DNA of 64,000 nt. It comes from Termitomyces sp. T153. Lineage: Eukaryota; Basidiomycota; Agaricomycetes; Agaricales; Lyophyllaceae. Below, piece by piece: positions 46,413 through 58,003 of the stretch (within the stretch, counting starts at the first letter, position 1; the number at the start of each line of letters is the position of its first letter). The notes below the pieces were generated by a model. The model searched no databases. It was given only the letters and a program-made list of their open reading frames with translations, and was not told the DNA's origin. The stretch covers positions 744,001 through 808,000 of the forward strand of contig JACKQL020000011.1 in NCBI GenBank assembly GCA_018296165.2, read 5' to 3'. A program made the position numbers and the translations under genes.

Positions 46413-47394
46413 TTAAAAAAGTTCACAAACCAAGGCTAGGATGACGAAAGAAATGCCACCCATCATCGGCTTTGGATATCCAGCTGCACTAATGGGACTT
46501 GTCGTAGGGGGTGCTGTCACAGTAGAAGTACTTATGGTCAAGATACTGCTGATCCCACTGGTCGATAGAGGCAGCGCTGTTAGTGTTGGCTGGTTTGTAG
46601 CTGTAGGAGTCGCGCTGGGGGTGGCAGAAGCAGCTGTGCTATTGTCCGCGCCCACCAGGAAGTAATTTCCGGCGATAGGACTCGCGAGATTCGCAGCGAC
46701 GGTGAATGATGAGAAGTTGAAGCTGAGTCTGTTGGTAGAAGCATTGACAAGTGTAGGCACGACATCTGAGAAGCTGTCTGGTTGTTCATATACGACTAGA
46801 GTGTATCTATAGAAAAAGGTAAGGGTTCAGAATCTCAGGGTTGGCTGGGTAGAATTCTATGACCGACCGATGCGGAGGGTCCCCTGGCGGAGGAGTCGGT
46901 GGGAACCATTCCAACACTGCTGGAGTTGAATTGACAAGATTCGAGGAGGAAGGATCCATGCTGAAGTTGGCTCCTAGGAAATGGAAGAACTCGGTCCTGC
47001 CTGTGCCTGATGGTGATGGGACATCCGGATCCACCAGAGCAATGACAAAGGTCTCGTTGTTCATGGAAGTGGTGGTATCATCCGTTATGAGGGTAAATGT
47101 TGGTTGTGTCGCAGTTTCTATGCATGGGGCAGGCGTGAAAATGAAGCATAATCAATGTTTCGAGCGCTTACGATTCATTGGCAAGAGAGAACCGGGTGTA
47201 ACACTGGCCGTAGGGGCGGATGCGATCGCTGGGAAGGTGATATTCACTAGATCCGTTGGTGCGAACGAAGAAATGACATCTGGGACAATTTGTGCCTGCA
47301 AGAATGCTTGCGTCACATTAGCCAAGAGCGTGGAGTTTATTTGAGCATGGAGCACAGGCAAGAAAGAGAGAACGAGAACAAAAAAAGAGCGCAT
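46413..47394 (-). CDS. Secreted, probably GPI-anchored PEBP-like protein
   Basis: Start ATG 47394 encodes a clear signal peptide (MRSFFVLVLSFLPVLHAQ). Three exons follow. PEBP (phosphatidylethanolamine-binding/Raf-kinase-inhibitor) motifs are ALVDPDVPSPSG, EFFHFLGANFS and, across an intron with donor GTCGGT, PPHRYTLVVYEQPDSF. The C-terminal third is Ser/Thr/Pro-rich (many TSTS/SATPT runs), ending in a hydrophobic tail (GGISFVILALVCELF) after a small-residue region, as in GPI-anchored wall proteins. Asn-Xaa-Ser/Thr sites are frequent (NSTL, NVTQ, NETF, NFSM, NSTP). Yeast Tfs1, a PEBP, inhibits carboxypeptidase Y in the cytosol; a secreted wall-linked version is lineage-specific. GPI anchoring is inference. 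Confidence 0.8.
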
Positions 47395-47921
47395 TCTTGT
47401 TGTGACTCATGTTATGAGAACCGTAAGGATTTATACAACGAAGCCAAGCCGGTGGCACGCGATGACAATGGTGAGACTGCACAATTGCCGGTATAGTCGT
47501 TTTCTCAGAGATTGAGAGAAATGTCTTCCTATGATGGCAAGAGGATGGTTTACTGAAGCCGAGACTTTACAAAACGCAGGGGTGCGAAAGCGATTCCACC
47601 GTTTTTGAGATTTCGCATCTGCACCGCCTTTTCCAATGAGTACGGACGAAGATGATGATGATGCATGTCAGTACTTGTACGGGGGAAAAATGAAGCCTAA
47701 GTTCGGAAAAATGTCGCCTACTCCAGAGCGAGTTGGATGCGTAAATCACTATCCATGGTAGATACTCATCGCGTGGTCAGAGATTATCACGGAACAACGG
47801 AGATGTTGAAACGCAGGGACTCGCCATCAGCACCGTCCCGGGCCTCCCCCTGCCCCTGCCCACAGTGCACCATAGAACCGCTCGATGCTGGTCATCGTTA
47901 GCACCCGCCATCGTGTCGAAA
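47395..47921. other. Intergenic between divergent genes
   Basis: Contains the upstream regions of the PEBP-like gene (minus) and of the four-helix membrane protein gene (plus). A GATGATGATGATG microsatellite lies near 47651. No coding frame is supported. Confidence 0.5.
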
Positions 47922-48545
47922 ATGAAACTGCCCAGAGCTGCGCTCCCGACGTTTCTCCAAATCTCCATGATATCCCCGCTCCCAGTCCCCAGAACCCTCA
48001 TCTTCCTCACAGGAGCTTCCGTCCCCGGCGCATCCATTTTGCTCGTTATATCATTACTCGACCTAGGATACCTCTCCATGCGCCTCAACCCCTGCGTCTC
48101 CGTCTGCACACTCTTGTACCACCTCGGTTTCGTCCTTGTCGGGCTTAGAAGACGCACTCCAGATGGACCGTCGTATTTCTCAACTGCGGTCTTTTCGGCG
48201 TACCTTTTGACCGTTGTGTGGCTCGTTGCGTTTATTTTGACTATTGCGGTGTTGGTGCTGCATGGTCATTCGCCGTATTATCGGGTGGCTTGGTTGAGGC
48301 AGCAAGGATTACATGTCAATGTGCATACACAGAGGGTTCAGGTGTTTTTGACGTTGTATGAGACGATCATGATGGGCGCATTGGGGTTGAAGGGTCATGC
48401 AATAGTACATCATGAAGGTCCTGATCCACATGACTGGCGATATGCTGAACAGGTCAAGGTACGTTGGCTGTTGGAATGTTGCTGAGATACGTGTTCATGC
48501 ATGCATATCAAGGTCGATGTCGAATCTGTCCGTGGAATGACGTAG
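47922..48545 (+). CDS. Four-helix membrane protein of unknown function
   Basis: ATG at 47922 (MKLPRAALPTFLQISM), two exons. The frame is open upstream from 47865 but without an ATG. Hydrophobic helices occur at about residues 25-45 (TLIFLTGASVPGASILLVIS), 60-75, 95-120 (SAYLLTVVWLVAFILTIAVL) and 145-160 (VFLTLYETIMMGALGL). A last exon after GTACGT...TCAAG gives VDVESVRGMT and stop TAG at 48543-48545, so the protein is about 190 residues. Basidiomycetes have many such small multi-pass proteins without a named family. No transport or enzyme motif is visible. Confidence 0.6.
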
Positions 48546-48725
48546 ATAGACTCTTGCTCACCTCTGGGGATGTTTCTCAAATACTCTGGGCAAGGTTTAC
48601 GATAGAAAGTTTTAAAGCAATTAAAGGAACGAACAAATAACATATCGATACCTGAAGGACAAAAACAATGAGAATTAGAGCTAACAGCACGACCGAGAAA
48701 TTATTTTGCGCACAATTTCCTACCA

Positions 48726-49151
48726 TTACTTCCTTGATCCCTTCTTCGAGGATCCCTTCCGCATTAGACGTTCCACCTGAGTACATTCATTTTCACCCCT
48801 CACACACACAAAGCTAGCATCATCATCGTCGCCTCCCACATCCGGTATTATGCACTTGACGTCTTGGACATCAGGACAAGGGCAGTCGACGGGTTGTGAT
48901 ACGCAGTCAAGGGTCGCGGGGCAGAGATATTGTGAGCATTGCACTGAGGTAGCAATCAAGTTCTGGGATATCAAAAGTGGATGATACATACCACTCTCTA
49001 CTTGGGCCGCCCACTGAGATGCACCGGAGCGCTGTTGCTGCTGATGTTGCTGGTATTGCTGCTGTTGTCCGAACATGTTGCTGAAAAAGTCAAAGTTGGC
49101 CGACACCAATCCAAAGGTGAGGAACAGCACGAATAGGACTGCTCGCAGCAT
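48726..49151 (-). CDS. LCL2: Lcl2-type ER-resident protein (long chronological lifespan protein 2)
   Basis: Start ATG 49151 begins a signal peptide ([18 protein letters not shown]), then [21 protein letters not shown] Cys-rich domain follows: [20 protein letters not shown] and CPDVQDVKC, then [20 protein letters not shown]. The FFxxMFG plus Gln run, and the CxxYLCPxTxxCV motif, mark the Lcl2 family of small fungal ER proteins. One intron (GTATGT...CCTCAG) splits the Val-Gln of ESVQCSQ. Yeast Lcl2 loss affects chronological lifespan and ER-associated degradation is suspected; its molecular role is not established. An in-frame region 5' to the ATG has no start codon. Confidence 0.87.
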   Translation of the reverse strand: MLRAVLFVLFLTFGLVSANFDFFSNMFGQQQQYQQHQQQQRSGASQWAAQVESGMYHPLLISQNLIATSVQCSQYLCPATLDCVSQPVDCPCPDVQDVKCIIPDVGGDDDDASFVCVRGENECTQVERLMRKGSSKKGSRK

Positions 49152-49534
49152 TGTGTGGGATATTGAGCGAGGAGGCAAAATGGTATTGGCACGTCGACGT
49201 GTCACTCACGTGGACCGTTTCTTTCAAGCATCGATATTGCAAGTAGGTACGTGTACATCACGAATACAGATAGCTAGTACCGTCCGTATTATCAAGAAAC
49301 CGTCAGGAGAGAGTAGATAGAGGAGGGGAGGCAACGACTAGAGCGTGCCTTTATGTCCTGCAGTAAGATGGGTAGAAACGTAAAGATAAAACAAGATACG
49401 AATTATATACGAGAGTAGAGTGAGAGATCGATATGATACAAGAGACAAGAAGGGGCTAGAAACGGATAGGGTATAGTGCGTTTGTATGACTAGGCCTCGA
49501 TTGTGGCCAGTCCATTGTTCGTCGCCCAGTCGAG
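49152..49534. other. Intergenic, no gene seen
   Basis: Promoter region of LCL2 and 3' end of the KEN-box protein gene, both on the minus strand. No coding frame is supported. Confidence 0.45.
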
Positions 49535-50209
49535 TCAAGCCATGGCGGTTTCTTCGTCATCGCGAAGTCTCCGCATGGATAGTCTAGGCGTGAATGTCGC
49601 CTCCTGACCAAAAATTGTGCGCCGTGGAGTTGGGCTGCCGTGCTGCACCCTGTCTCCCATCAGAGACTTTTTGGGGGTAGCAGGTGTCGATTTGGCTTTG
49701 AGCCTCTCAGACTCTCGCCTCTTGGTTGGAGGGGTGAGCAGCTGCTTCTCTGGGGGAGCTGTGGCTGACTTGCGCGTCTTTCGCCGGGGAGGGATGTTTT
49801 CCTTTGTGGCGGCGTCTTTGTCCTTGTCGCTGGTGGGTAGCAGTGATAGTGTGTTGTCGACCTGGGGATCGTAGTAGACGGAGAAACCAGGATAGTGGAT
49901 AGACTGGGGATCTGGCTGGGGAGACGAGGTAGACGGCTGGCCGAAGCAGTCGTCTAGATTCTTGAGTCTGCTGCCCTGTGGGGTCTGCTTGGGCGAGCCA
50001 AAGTCGAGCCTTTTGGCCGGACTGCTGGGGCCCGCGAGGACGTCTGAGAAGGAGCTGCGGGGGTTGCTGGGGGTGTAGATGCCCTCCTGGTGGAGGATGC
50101 GGCGCTTTGCGGGGCTGAGCGGGGGCGCGGGGGACAGCGGGCGTTTGCGGGCGGCGGCGGGGACGAAGCAGGCGAGGGGAATGTCCTTGAGCGGGCCTGG
50201 GCGGTCCAT
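49535..50209 (-). CDS. Disordered KEN-box, Cdk-site-rich protein of unknown function
   Basis: Intronless, 224 residues from ATG 50209 (MDRPGPLKDIPLACFVPAAA). It is basic and disordered, with many minimal Cdk sites (SPAKRR, TPPTKR, TPKKS, SPTPRR, TPRLS). A perfect KEN box in ATKENIPPRRK and a possible RxxL (RLSMRRL) near the end are the degrons used by the anaphase-promoting complex. Together these suggest a protein phosphorylated and destroyed in a cell-cycle-dependent way, but I recognise no family. GC content is higher than its neighbours, which also opens a long antisense frame; the minus strand fits because the protein start and motifs are coherent. Confidence 0.65.
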   Translation of the reverse strand: MDRPGPLKDIPLACFVPAAARKRPLSPAPPLSPAKRRILHQEGIYTPSNPRSSFSDVLAGPSSPAKRLDFGSPKQTPQGSRLKNLDDCFGQPSTSSPQPDPQSIHYPGFSVYYDPQVDNTLSLLPTSDKDKDAATKENIPPRRKTRKSATAPPEKQLLTPPTKRRESERLKAKSTPATPKKSLMGDRVQHGSPTPRRTIFGQEATFTPRLSMRRLRDDEETAMA

Positions 50210-50327
50210 TGTCGAGGGAGCCAGATTTAAATTTTATATAGGAAAGAAACAACCCGCGACAACACTGTCACGCGTGACAGTTCGCGTTCCAATTACAATA
50301 TACACCGATTAGTATTTACAGATACTT

Positions 50328-53300
50328 TTACGCTCCTATAGCTAGGCTCATCACCACGTCAAACACCCCTGTGCCTGTCAGGTTCGGTCGCCCAAGCACA
50401 ATGTTGCCCGATGGAGTTGATAGATCGTCAAAGTCCCCATACAACGTCGCGTCTGACAAGAATGCCGCTGTTGTCTCGTACGACGCCTTCAGCAGTGGTG
50501 ACGGGTTCGTCGAGATGCCCTTGCGGTTGAATGGCTTGTAGCCACCATCGAATGTCTGCGCGCACTGTTATCGCTAGTTCAAAGGCAAACAAAGCACACG
50601 TACCATATAGTCCGCAATGAGCTCTAGGTGGCGGCGATCTACTTGGATGTTGTATGCTCCGAACACTCCGCCCATCTCCTTCAGGATTGCTGCACGCGCC
50701 ATTTCCACCCCATAAGTCTTCAGGATTGCATAAATGTCGTTCGAATAGATATCGTCATCTTCAAGAATGCTCTCATCTGACTCTGATGCAAACCGCCACA
50801 AGCCCTGGAAATTAGAGCCGTTTGTGGTGAGCTAGAGAAATTTGTGGTGAGATCAGATTGTTCCGTATAAGTGGCAAATTTAAAACCTTGATCTCGGGCT
50901 CTTCACCTGGCTTGCTGTCGTCTTTCGTCTGGAAGCACTCTGTGATACCAGGAATTTCGCGGATGATAGTCGCTCGGCACGTGCGTTCCACAATACCGAC
51001 CAGCAACAGTTTGGGCATGTCCATGCGGAACTAGAATGGCACGCCTAAGTAATTTCACCAAGTCACAAGATAGACGACTGACCTCGAGCTGGAATGTACA
51101 TCCAGCCTCCGCGAACGAGAATTTGGTCGCTGGGTGAAGGTTCTCCAAAAAGTCGCCCTCAACCTGCTTAACCTGGCTTTCAAACGAGTGGATCTTGGCT
51201 TTCTTTTTCTCCTCCTCACTTTCCTCATCGTCACTCCCAGCTTGAGAAGCAAACTCGGCCTCGAGAGCCTCATTGCCATACTCCTCAACATCCTCCTCTT
51301 CATCACTCTCATATGATGCCTGCTCTTTCCTCTGCCTTGCCCGCTTCTCATCATCAGCATCCCCGTCTCCTATCTCGCTTTCCTCATCATCATCCCTTCG
51401 CTTCTTCGGTACCGCTTCTTCTTCATTCTCACCCTCTTCATCATCATCACCACCCCCACGTCCCTTGACCTTCTTCCCCTTCCCCAGCTCCGCAATCTGA
51501 CTCCGCAAATCCGCATCGAGCTTCTTCATCTCAGACTGAATCTCCTTCTTCAGCGTAAGCGGGAACCGCGTCGCGAACGCTGCGAGGATCTCTGACGGGT
51601 ACGTATCATATTCCGCAACGTACTCCTTCTTCGGGAAGAACTTGAGCTCAATCGTAAATTGCGTCCGCCGGGCCTTACCCTCGACCTTCATCTGCTCTTT
51701 CACGACGACGTTCTCAACGACCTGCGACAGCTTGACGCGGCTCGCGCGTTTGCAGAATATGTCGACGTCTTCGGGGGAGGTTCCTTTACGCACTTTCATG
51801 GTCATAGAGGGCGTCTTGGGTTTTTGTGAAGCAGTCATGACGATCTCACGTAGACGAGGGATACCGAGCGTAACGTTAGCGGCACCGTGTCCTAGGAAGC
51901 CAAAGATCAGCGATAATCCAGCTATATCGCTTCCGCGTGGCTTACCGGCGAAATGGAAAGTATTCAGGGTCATTTGTGTGGACGGCTCACCAACACTGAA
52001 AAGGTATTAGTGTGGGATCTACTGTGAAGAGAATTCGACATACCCTTGAGATGCGAGGAGACCAACAGCCTCCCCCGGCTCGATAAGACTCCGCATATAC
52101 TTGATATTCATTAACAATCGGAAATTAGACGCGCGGATGGGTTCTTTCCGACTCTGCATGCGATCATCAACTTCCGGCACACCCTTGCCCGTGAGAATGC
52201 CACTGGGGTTCGTCTTGATATACTTGTCTACGGCTAGAGAGAACTGCTCGGACGTGCTACCGAGATATTGGCTAGGACTGTAGAGCGTCAACGCTGGATC
52301 GTATCTATCTCGTTTGGAGGGCTCGCGTCTGCTGGGACGATCAGCCGACTTTTTCAGTACCTTCTTCATGTAAGATGTCGCGGTCGTCTCGTCGAGGCGT
52401 CCAGTAGCCATACGCGGCTGCAGTATATTCACGAAAGAAACTTCGTTCCGCGCAATAAAGTCGAACTCGTACAGGTGTTTTTGCTTCGTCACATCGAGTG
52501 CGTCGCCCCCGTAATGGAATTGGTATATTGAGTTGTCGCTCCCGCGAACGGTGTGATCGTAGTGCACGCGGATGCCCTCTAGATGCTTGATAAGACAGCG
52601 TTGGAGGTATCCGGAACGCGACGTCTTGACGGCGGTATCAATGAGGCCTTCACGACCAGCCATACAATGGAAATAGAACTCCTGGGGTTTGACGCCAGTC
52701 AAGAATCGACTAGCAACGTACCCACCAGCGATGGCCTTGGTCTCGAAGGGTCGGAAAGAAGGCAGAGTCTTGCCGCTGACCATGACCGGTACACGACGAC
52801 CTTCCAACTCCTGTTGGCCCAAGGCACAAGAAATCTGCCGAGCATTGACAGCGGATCCTTTGGCTCCTGAAAGTGTCATAGTCTGCATGTGATTGTGAGG
52901 GAACTTGCGCCACAGTTCGTGAGGGAGAACGGCATCAGATATCGAGGAGGTCAACTTTGAGAGCTTGGTTTTCACGGTGACATCGAGGCCAGCCATCTTG
53001 TTGTCGTCCCGCAGGACGTCCTCCAGTAATGACCTCAGCGCTTCGGGGACGTCTTCCTTTGGAGTCGAACTTAGAGACGGGAAGTTCTCGATGGCTCCTT
53101 CAGTGCCCAGGTTCTTGCCTTGCTTCAAAAGGGTGTCTCGCTTGGCGTTTCCTTCTGGTGTCAAGGTCAAATCGTCCATACGACACGTGAACGCTCGATG
53201 CTGCGAAAACTTGGTGAATAATCGACTGAGGATACCAAGCAATTGGCCCGCGATGTCAGCGCCATAGAGTTCATAGACGGAGTGAACCAAACCAAAGTCG

Positions 53301-56300
53301 GACGCTCCGAAGGCTGCTTTATCCAGAACTCCACATAGAAGTTCGCCATCCATGAAGACGACCTTGTCTTCTTTCGAATCAGCCCCCCATAGATACCCGG
53401 GAACCTTGGTTTTGGCATTCAAGTTCAAGCCCTCTACGTTGGGGGGAGTAATGTTTTCGAGGACTGTTGAGATCTTAATAGAGATATTACCACCGTACGT
53501 GTAGATGGAAGGGGACGTCTTACAATTTGTTTGCCTGTCCATAGTGGTTTGGGCTTCCAGATTGTGGGAGGAAGAGTGACTAGGTGGCTCTGGCTGTCTT
53601 CTGGTCGTAGAGCACCATAAAGAAGCTGGAAATACTCTTCACGAGAGAAGAAAGCGTCCTGACTCGTCATCCAAACACCAGCAACAACGTGATCCTGAAT
53701 GAGGCCGCGTAAAGGGTTTCCTGACGTCGGCACAAGGTACTGATTATTTGTATTGGCAATCATCATGGCTTCTGCACGAGCAATCTGATTTTCTGGAGAT
53801 GTAGAACAATGTTAGGCACAAATTGCTCAGCATAAGAAAGGATACTCGCGAGGAAAATGTATATTCATCTCTGTTTTTATCATGTCAGTATGTCATCTAC
53901 TACGTAAGGGCAGATACTTGCCATCTCCGTCGAAATCCGCTAGAAAATGTGACGTTAGAATCACATTTTATTTGCAGAGGACAGAACCTACCATTATACG
54001 AATTACTAGAAGTCCAGTTTGTGTTAGAATTAGAATTAGCAGCTTAGCGAATGGTGTTAAACAAACCAGTTTGCATAATGCATGCGAATGGTCTTCTCCC
54101 CTTGCAACACGCGAGCTCTGTGCGCCATCATACTGGGTTTATGCAAGGTTGGTTGTCGATTTAAAATCAGCATGTCTCCATCGCGCAAATGTCGGTAAAC
54201 TTTCTTGTTGATAGCTGGTGTGCGTGTATAAAGCCCCCGTCGCGCTACACCACTTCGATCACCTTCTTGCGGTGTCAACAATTGATTTGCAATAGCAGTA
54301 CGCTGTTCGACGGTAAGCTTGTCCTGGAGTATTTTGTCAGTCTCAGATGGTTCATGGAAATAGAGATGTCTATACAAGAGATTGTTGGCGCCCGTCTTCG
54401 TACTCGACCATTGATGCACCAGGATAACCGCGGGGGCCATTTATGACTAGCTGGCGTAATTCATGGAAGTTTGCGGGAGTTACAGGCTCCGGGAAAGTCA
54501 GTTTTCTTGCGAAGACTGGCGGTACTCCAATCTCATTTGGTTCAATGTTGACATCGGGAGAAATGACAGACCGGGCTGCATAGTTTACTCGTTTACCCTA
54601 GAGCGTAGTGAGGGAAAAATCAGTAGAGTATAGAGGGGACTCACCATCATGTTTTTGCGGAACAGTCCTTCCTTCTTCTCTAGACCCTGTTTGACTCCAG
54701 CCGGAGGTAATTTCCCTTGTTGCACGGGTGCTGGGTTTTTGCTACTGTCTATGAAACTATTGACATCAACTTGAAGCTGGATCAAACTTTCGAGAAGAGA
54801 CGCCATAATGTTTCTTTGTGCTTGTTGGTCAAAGTCAGGAGATTTTTCTGAGGCTTTCTTGAGATCATCGTTGAGGTCACGAAGACGATAACATGTGTTC
54901 AAGACTTTTGAAAGCAATGTATTTTGAGGGTGCTCAAAGAGAACATCATTCATTGTCGCGGGGGGTCGGAATCTGGTAGGAGCAACGGGGACGACTTCCA
55001 TGAAGAACATATCGGCGGATGCGAATGAAAGTTGATCAACGGAGAGCGGCGCGAACGGTCCATGTCGCCCATATATGAGAGCACATATAATCTTCTCGTT
55101 GTGGAATAGGCGCCGTAGGTGCGCGCGACATTCTTCAGGAGCCATGACGCGTTCATTCCGACCTCGCTTGCCCTTGATTTTTCCGTTAGCAGCTCTTGCC
55201 GGTTGTGACGCTTCGGGCGCCGGTGTACCTTCCTCCTCATCCTCATCCATGAGATTGTCTCCCGGCCCTTCTTCTTCAGACCCGCTCTCTTCAGGATCAT
55301 CCATCTCGATATCTGAATCTGCGTCAAGCATGCGCTGACCATGGTTAGCCGTTCCGATTGCCTTCTCAGCGAGAAAGACGTCTGGCCGTCTCCTTCGCAG
55401 CTGCTTTTTCTGCTTGGGTGACAAATCGTACTCTATGATCTTGATATGACCTTCCTTTCTAAATGTATAGGCTGGGCTAAAAACGAAGGTCAAGTATAAC
55501 AAGGTAGATATACCGTCTTTACTTGCCTCTCACAGTCCGGGTTCAGACATTTCTTCAGAATCGTTCCCTTCAAGAATTCATTGATTAGGTCCTTGCGTGC
55601 TTGATAAACAAGGCCGTCCTTATAATGATCGCGCTTGCTATTTGAGGCTCTCGAGAGATGGACAGCAACGTATAAATTGACGCGCATGATGAACTGGTCA
55701 ACTGTTTCGTCCGGAACATCAGGCTTGTCAGAATCTTCCGCTTCCGAATCACCTGCATCTCCAGCCTTCTTCCTCGATTTCCTACTTATATGAATGTGAA
55801 GGTCGTCTACACCCTGCGCTGCATCTAAAAGACCGCGTTCGAGTAAGCGAAACTTGGCAACATACTTAGCCAGCTATGCACGGTATTAGTATCTACTAGC
55901 TTCCTTTAGCCCTATAACGCACCATAGTCCGGCTCATTTTGAAACGGTGGCAGAATAAACAGGTCCCACGCAGTAGATTAAACATGTTGACCATGAATAG
56001 GGGATGAAACACCGGCGCTGGTAGTTCTATATGGCCAAAATGGCCCGGGCAAGTGTAGTAAGTGAGGCGGCATGTCGCGCATCTGAACGACGAATTAGAA
56101 AATATAGTATCAGCGCAGGCTTTAAACACACATATCTGAACGATCACTGGGTCCTAGAGATGGGTCGTAAAGTCCTCCAATATTGGGTCGATTGAGATCA
56201 TCCAGTAAAACTGGGTTGACTATTTGCTTCACAGATATACGTCGGATGTCTTCTGTGGTGAGGAAAGAGAAAGATATTCCAGCGACAGTAGAGGGTAAAG

Positions 56301-56316
56301 AATGTGAAATATTCAT
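50328..56316 (-). CDS. RPA190: DNA-directed RNA polymerase I largest subunit (A190)
   Basis: ATG at 56316 ([20 protein letters not shown]), stop TAA 50328-50330. It is assembled from about a dozen exons. The N-terminal zinc-binding clamp reads [20 protein letters not shown] and CLNPDCERQ. The catalytic loop is restored by splicing to NCNSYNADFDGDEMNIHFP, with three Asp ligands for magnesium. Further regions: [80 protein letters not shown] (bridge helix), [20 protein letters not shown] (trigger-loop region), an acidic [11 protein letters not shown] insert, and [19 protein letters not shown] near the end. The insert between GSEEEGP and GRHGPFAP is also acidic. This subunit carries the active site that makes pre-rRNA in the nucleolus. 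Confidence 0.96.
53871..53921 (-). other. GC-AG intron inside the RNA polymerase I active-site codons
   Basis: 51 nt on the minus strand, donor GATG|GCAAGT, acceptor AAACAG. It splits the Glu codon of NADFDGDEMN (G/AG). Reading through instead would replace the invariant Glu and shift out of frame. Confidence 0.9.
53992..54005 (-). other. RPA190: 14-nt microexon in RPA190
   Basis: Sequence TAATTCGTATAATG on the minus strand, flanked by CTTCTAG before and GTAGGT after. It supplies the last base of a Cys codon, Asn-Ser-Tyr-Asn and the first base of Ala, needed to give CNSYNADFDGD. Confidence 0.88.
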
Positions 56317-56768
56317 GGTTGATGTGATCGGCCTTGCAGATGGAGATGACTGGCCAGGTCAAAGTGCAAGGACCACCTGCCTCGCAAGTTGCTGAGAAGA
56401 ACAGGTGTAAGTGAAGGTCGGCTTTAAGTGTCGGCTTTCGGATGAGACTTTTTCTTCCTCACGTGGATTGACTTTGATTGAGATCACCCGTTGACGCGTC
56501 GACTTATCATGGCGGAGAACTTCTAAGCATCTTAAGAATTCATCCAATTCATGGGCAATTGCAGGATAATTTACTGTTCCTTAGAAGAGTCGGTGGCGTT
56601 GGTCGTTCCCCAATTATTTGTAACTCTGTCACCAGTCATAGCTGTGGACATACTGACTTTGATAATTACTATGTTAAGACGAACATGAGCTGGTACCATA
56701 TGGTGTTCGTTTACGTACGATGTAAAGTACTTATAGCATTAATGTACAGGTGAAAGGTATACAAGTAT
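56317..56768. other. Intergenic, no gene seen
   Basis: Promoter region of RPA190 and 3' side of the Laa2-like gene, both on the minus strand. No coding frame is supported. Confidence 0.5.
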
Positions 56769-57904
56769 CTAATTCCGACCGTTCTGTCGTATAGAATTGG
56801 TCCGAGATGGCTTGCCTGATTTCATCTTTTGTGCTTCGCCAACTAGCTCCGCGATGAGGCCATTGTATGTCTCGCTGTCTTGCCGCAGAGCCTCTCTTGA
56901 TTGAAGCAGATGCGTAAGAAGTGTAGAAGCTGCCGTCATTTGTGCTCTGAGATCTGCTAGATGTTTTTCCAGAGTTGAAATTGGCTGTATCGTCAATGAA
57001 TCTATCGCGTCATTTGAGTCAGCCGATCCAATTCCTCTGGTCAATTTAGTACCTGAATCGAGTTCAAGGAGCTTCTGTATCCTTAAATGATCAAGCTCTG
57101 GTCTGGGACCGAAATGTGACGATGTAGCTGCTTGACGACCTGGTTGAGGCGTGCCTGCACGGGAATTGCTGTTGGAAGATGTAGCACCGTTCTGCTGAAT
57201 CATATTTCGAGTGCCTGGGGGTGCCGACATGGGTCGAGTGGTTATTTCGAGTGGTGGAAGGGGTTTTCCATTAACACGTGGTAGAACTTCGTCTAGATTG
57301 ACAGGTATCCCGAGTGCAATGAGATGTTGGCGGCGTATTCGAGATCGAATCCAGTTTGGTGGTTTGGTAGGCGGAGGAGTTTGGACAAGCATTTTGTACA
57401 GATCACGGCTGAAAAAGTTGCAAGAATCATAAATGTGAGGCTGTCATTGAAGACAAACCTTTCGGAATCCACTAGAATTTGATTGACTCCTTCAACCTCT
57501 CGAATACCATCGCTTGTTAGGATATTGGCAAGATACTCATAGCCCCAAAGTGGACTTAGTATGCTCTCTAACTGCTCATTCAAGTCTTCCCGTGGTGGTA
57601 GAGGGTCCAGCTTTAGAGGGTGCCAGTCCGACAACGAGGAAGGCCCTGCTATCCGCACATCCTCTTCAAACCCAAGGTCAACCCTAAACCCCAAAGGACC
57701 AGTAACCTCAACCTCTCCAAATTCTCCAAAGTCATCGTCACCTGCGCCTGCTTGTGCTGTATCAACAGGGTCACTAAAGTCGTCGAATCCGTCATCGTCA
57801 CCGAATTGTGGCTCGGGGACTGAGAATGACTTTCGTGGTAGTAATGCATTGACTGGATCGTTCGAGGCCCAGACAGAGGCGCCGAAAGTAAAGTCGTCGT
57901 CCAT
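56769..57904 (-). CDS. Laa2/aftiphilin-like clathrin-adaptor accessory protein (DUF5102-type)
   Basis: ATG at 57904 (MDDDFTFGASVWASNDPV), stop TAG 56769-56771, two exons. The N-terminal third is acidic with Phe motifs (DDGFDDFSDP, DDDFGEFGEVEVTGP) of the kind that bind the ear domain of the AP-1 adaptor. An ordered middle follows (EQLESILSPLWGYEYLANIL, VEGVNQILVDSE, then RDLYKMLVQTPPPTKPPNWI and RSRIRRQHLIALGIPVNLDE), then a Ser-rich linker and a C-terminal coiled coil (LEKHLADLRAQMTAASTLLT). This order matches the fungal DUF5102 proteins related to yeast Laa2, which recruits Laa1/AP-1. The family name is from memory of this pattern. The start lies 99 bp from the divergent RRN11-like gene. 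Confidence 0.6.
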
Positions 57905-58003
57905 TTCTTCCTCCGGGTTATGGTGGTGTGGTCGTGGTATGAGATCTGCCAGCTGATGTTGGCCATGTTTATTGCGATCGCGAAATTCGCGTCCAAATTT
58001 TGC

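Noticed and set aside
49617..49874. Plus-strand frame antisense to the KEN-box gene
   Set aside because: Explained by the high GC content of the real minus-strand gene.
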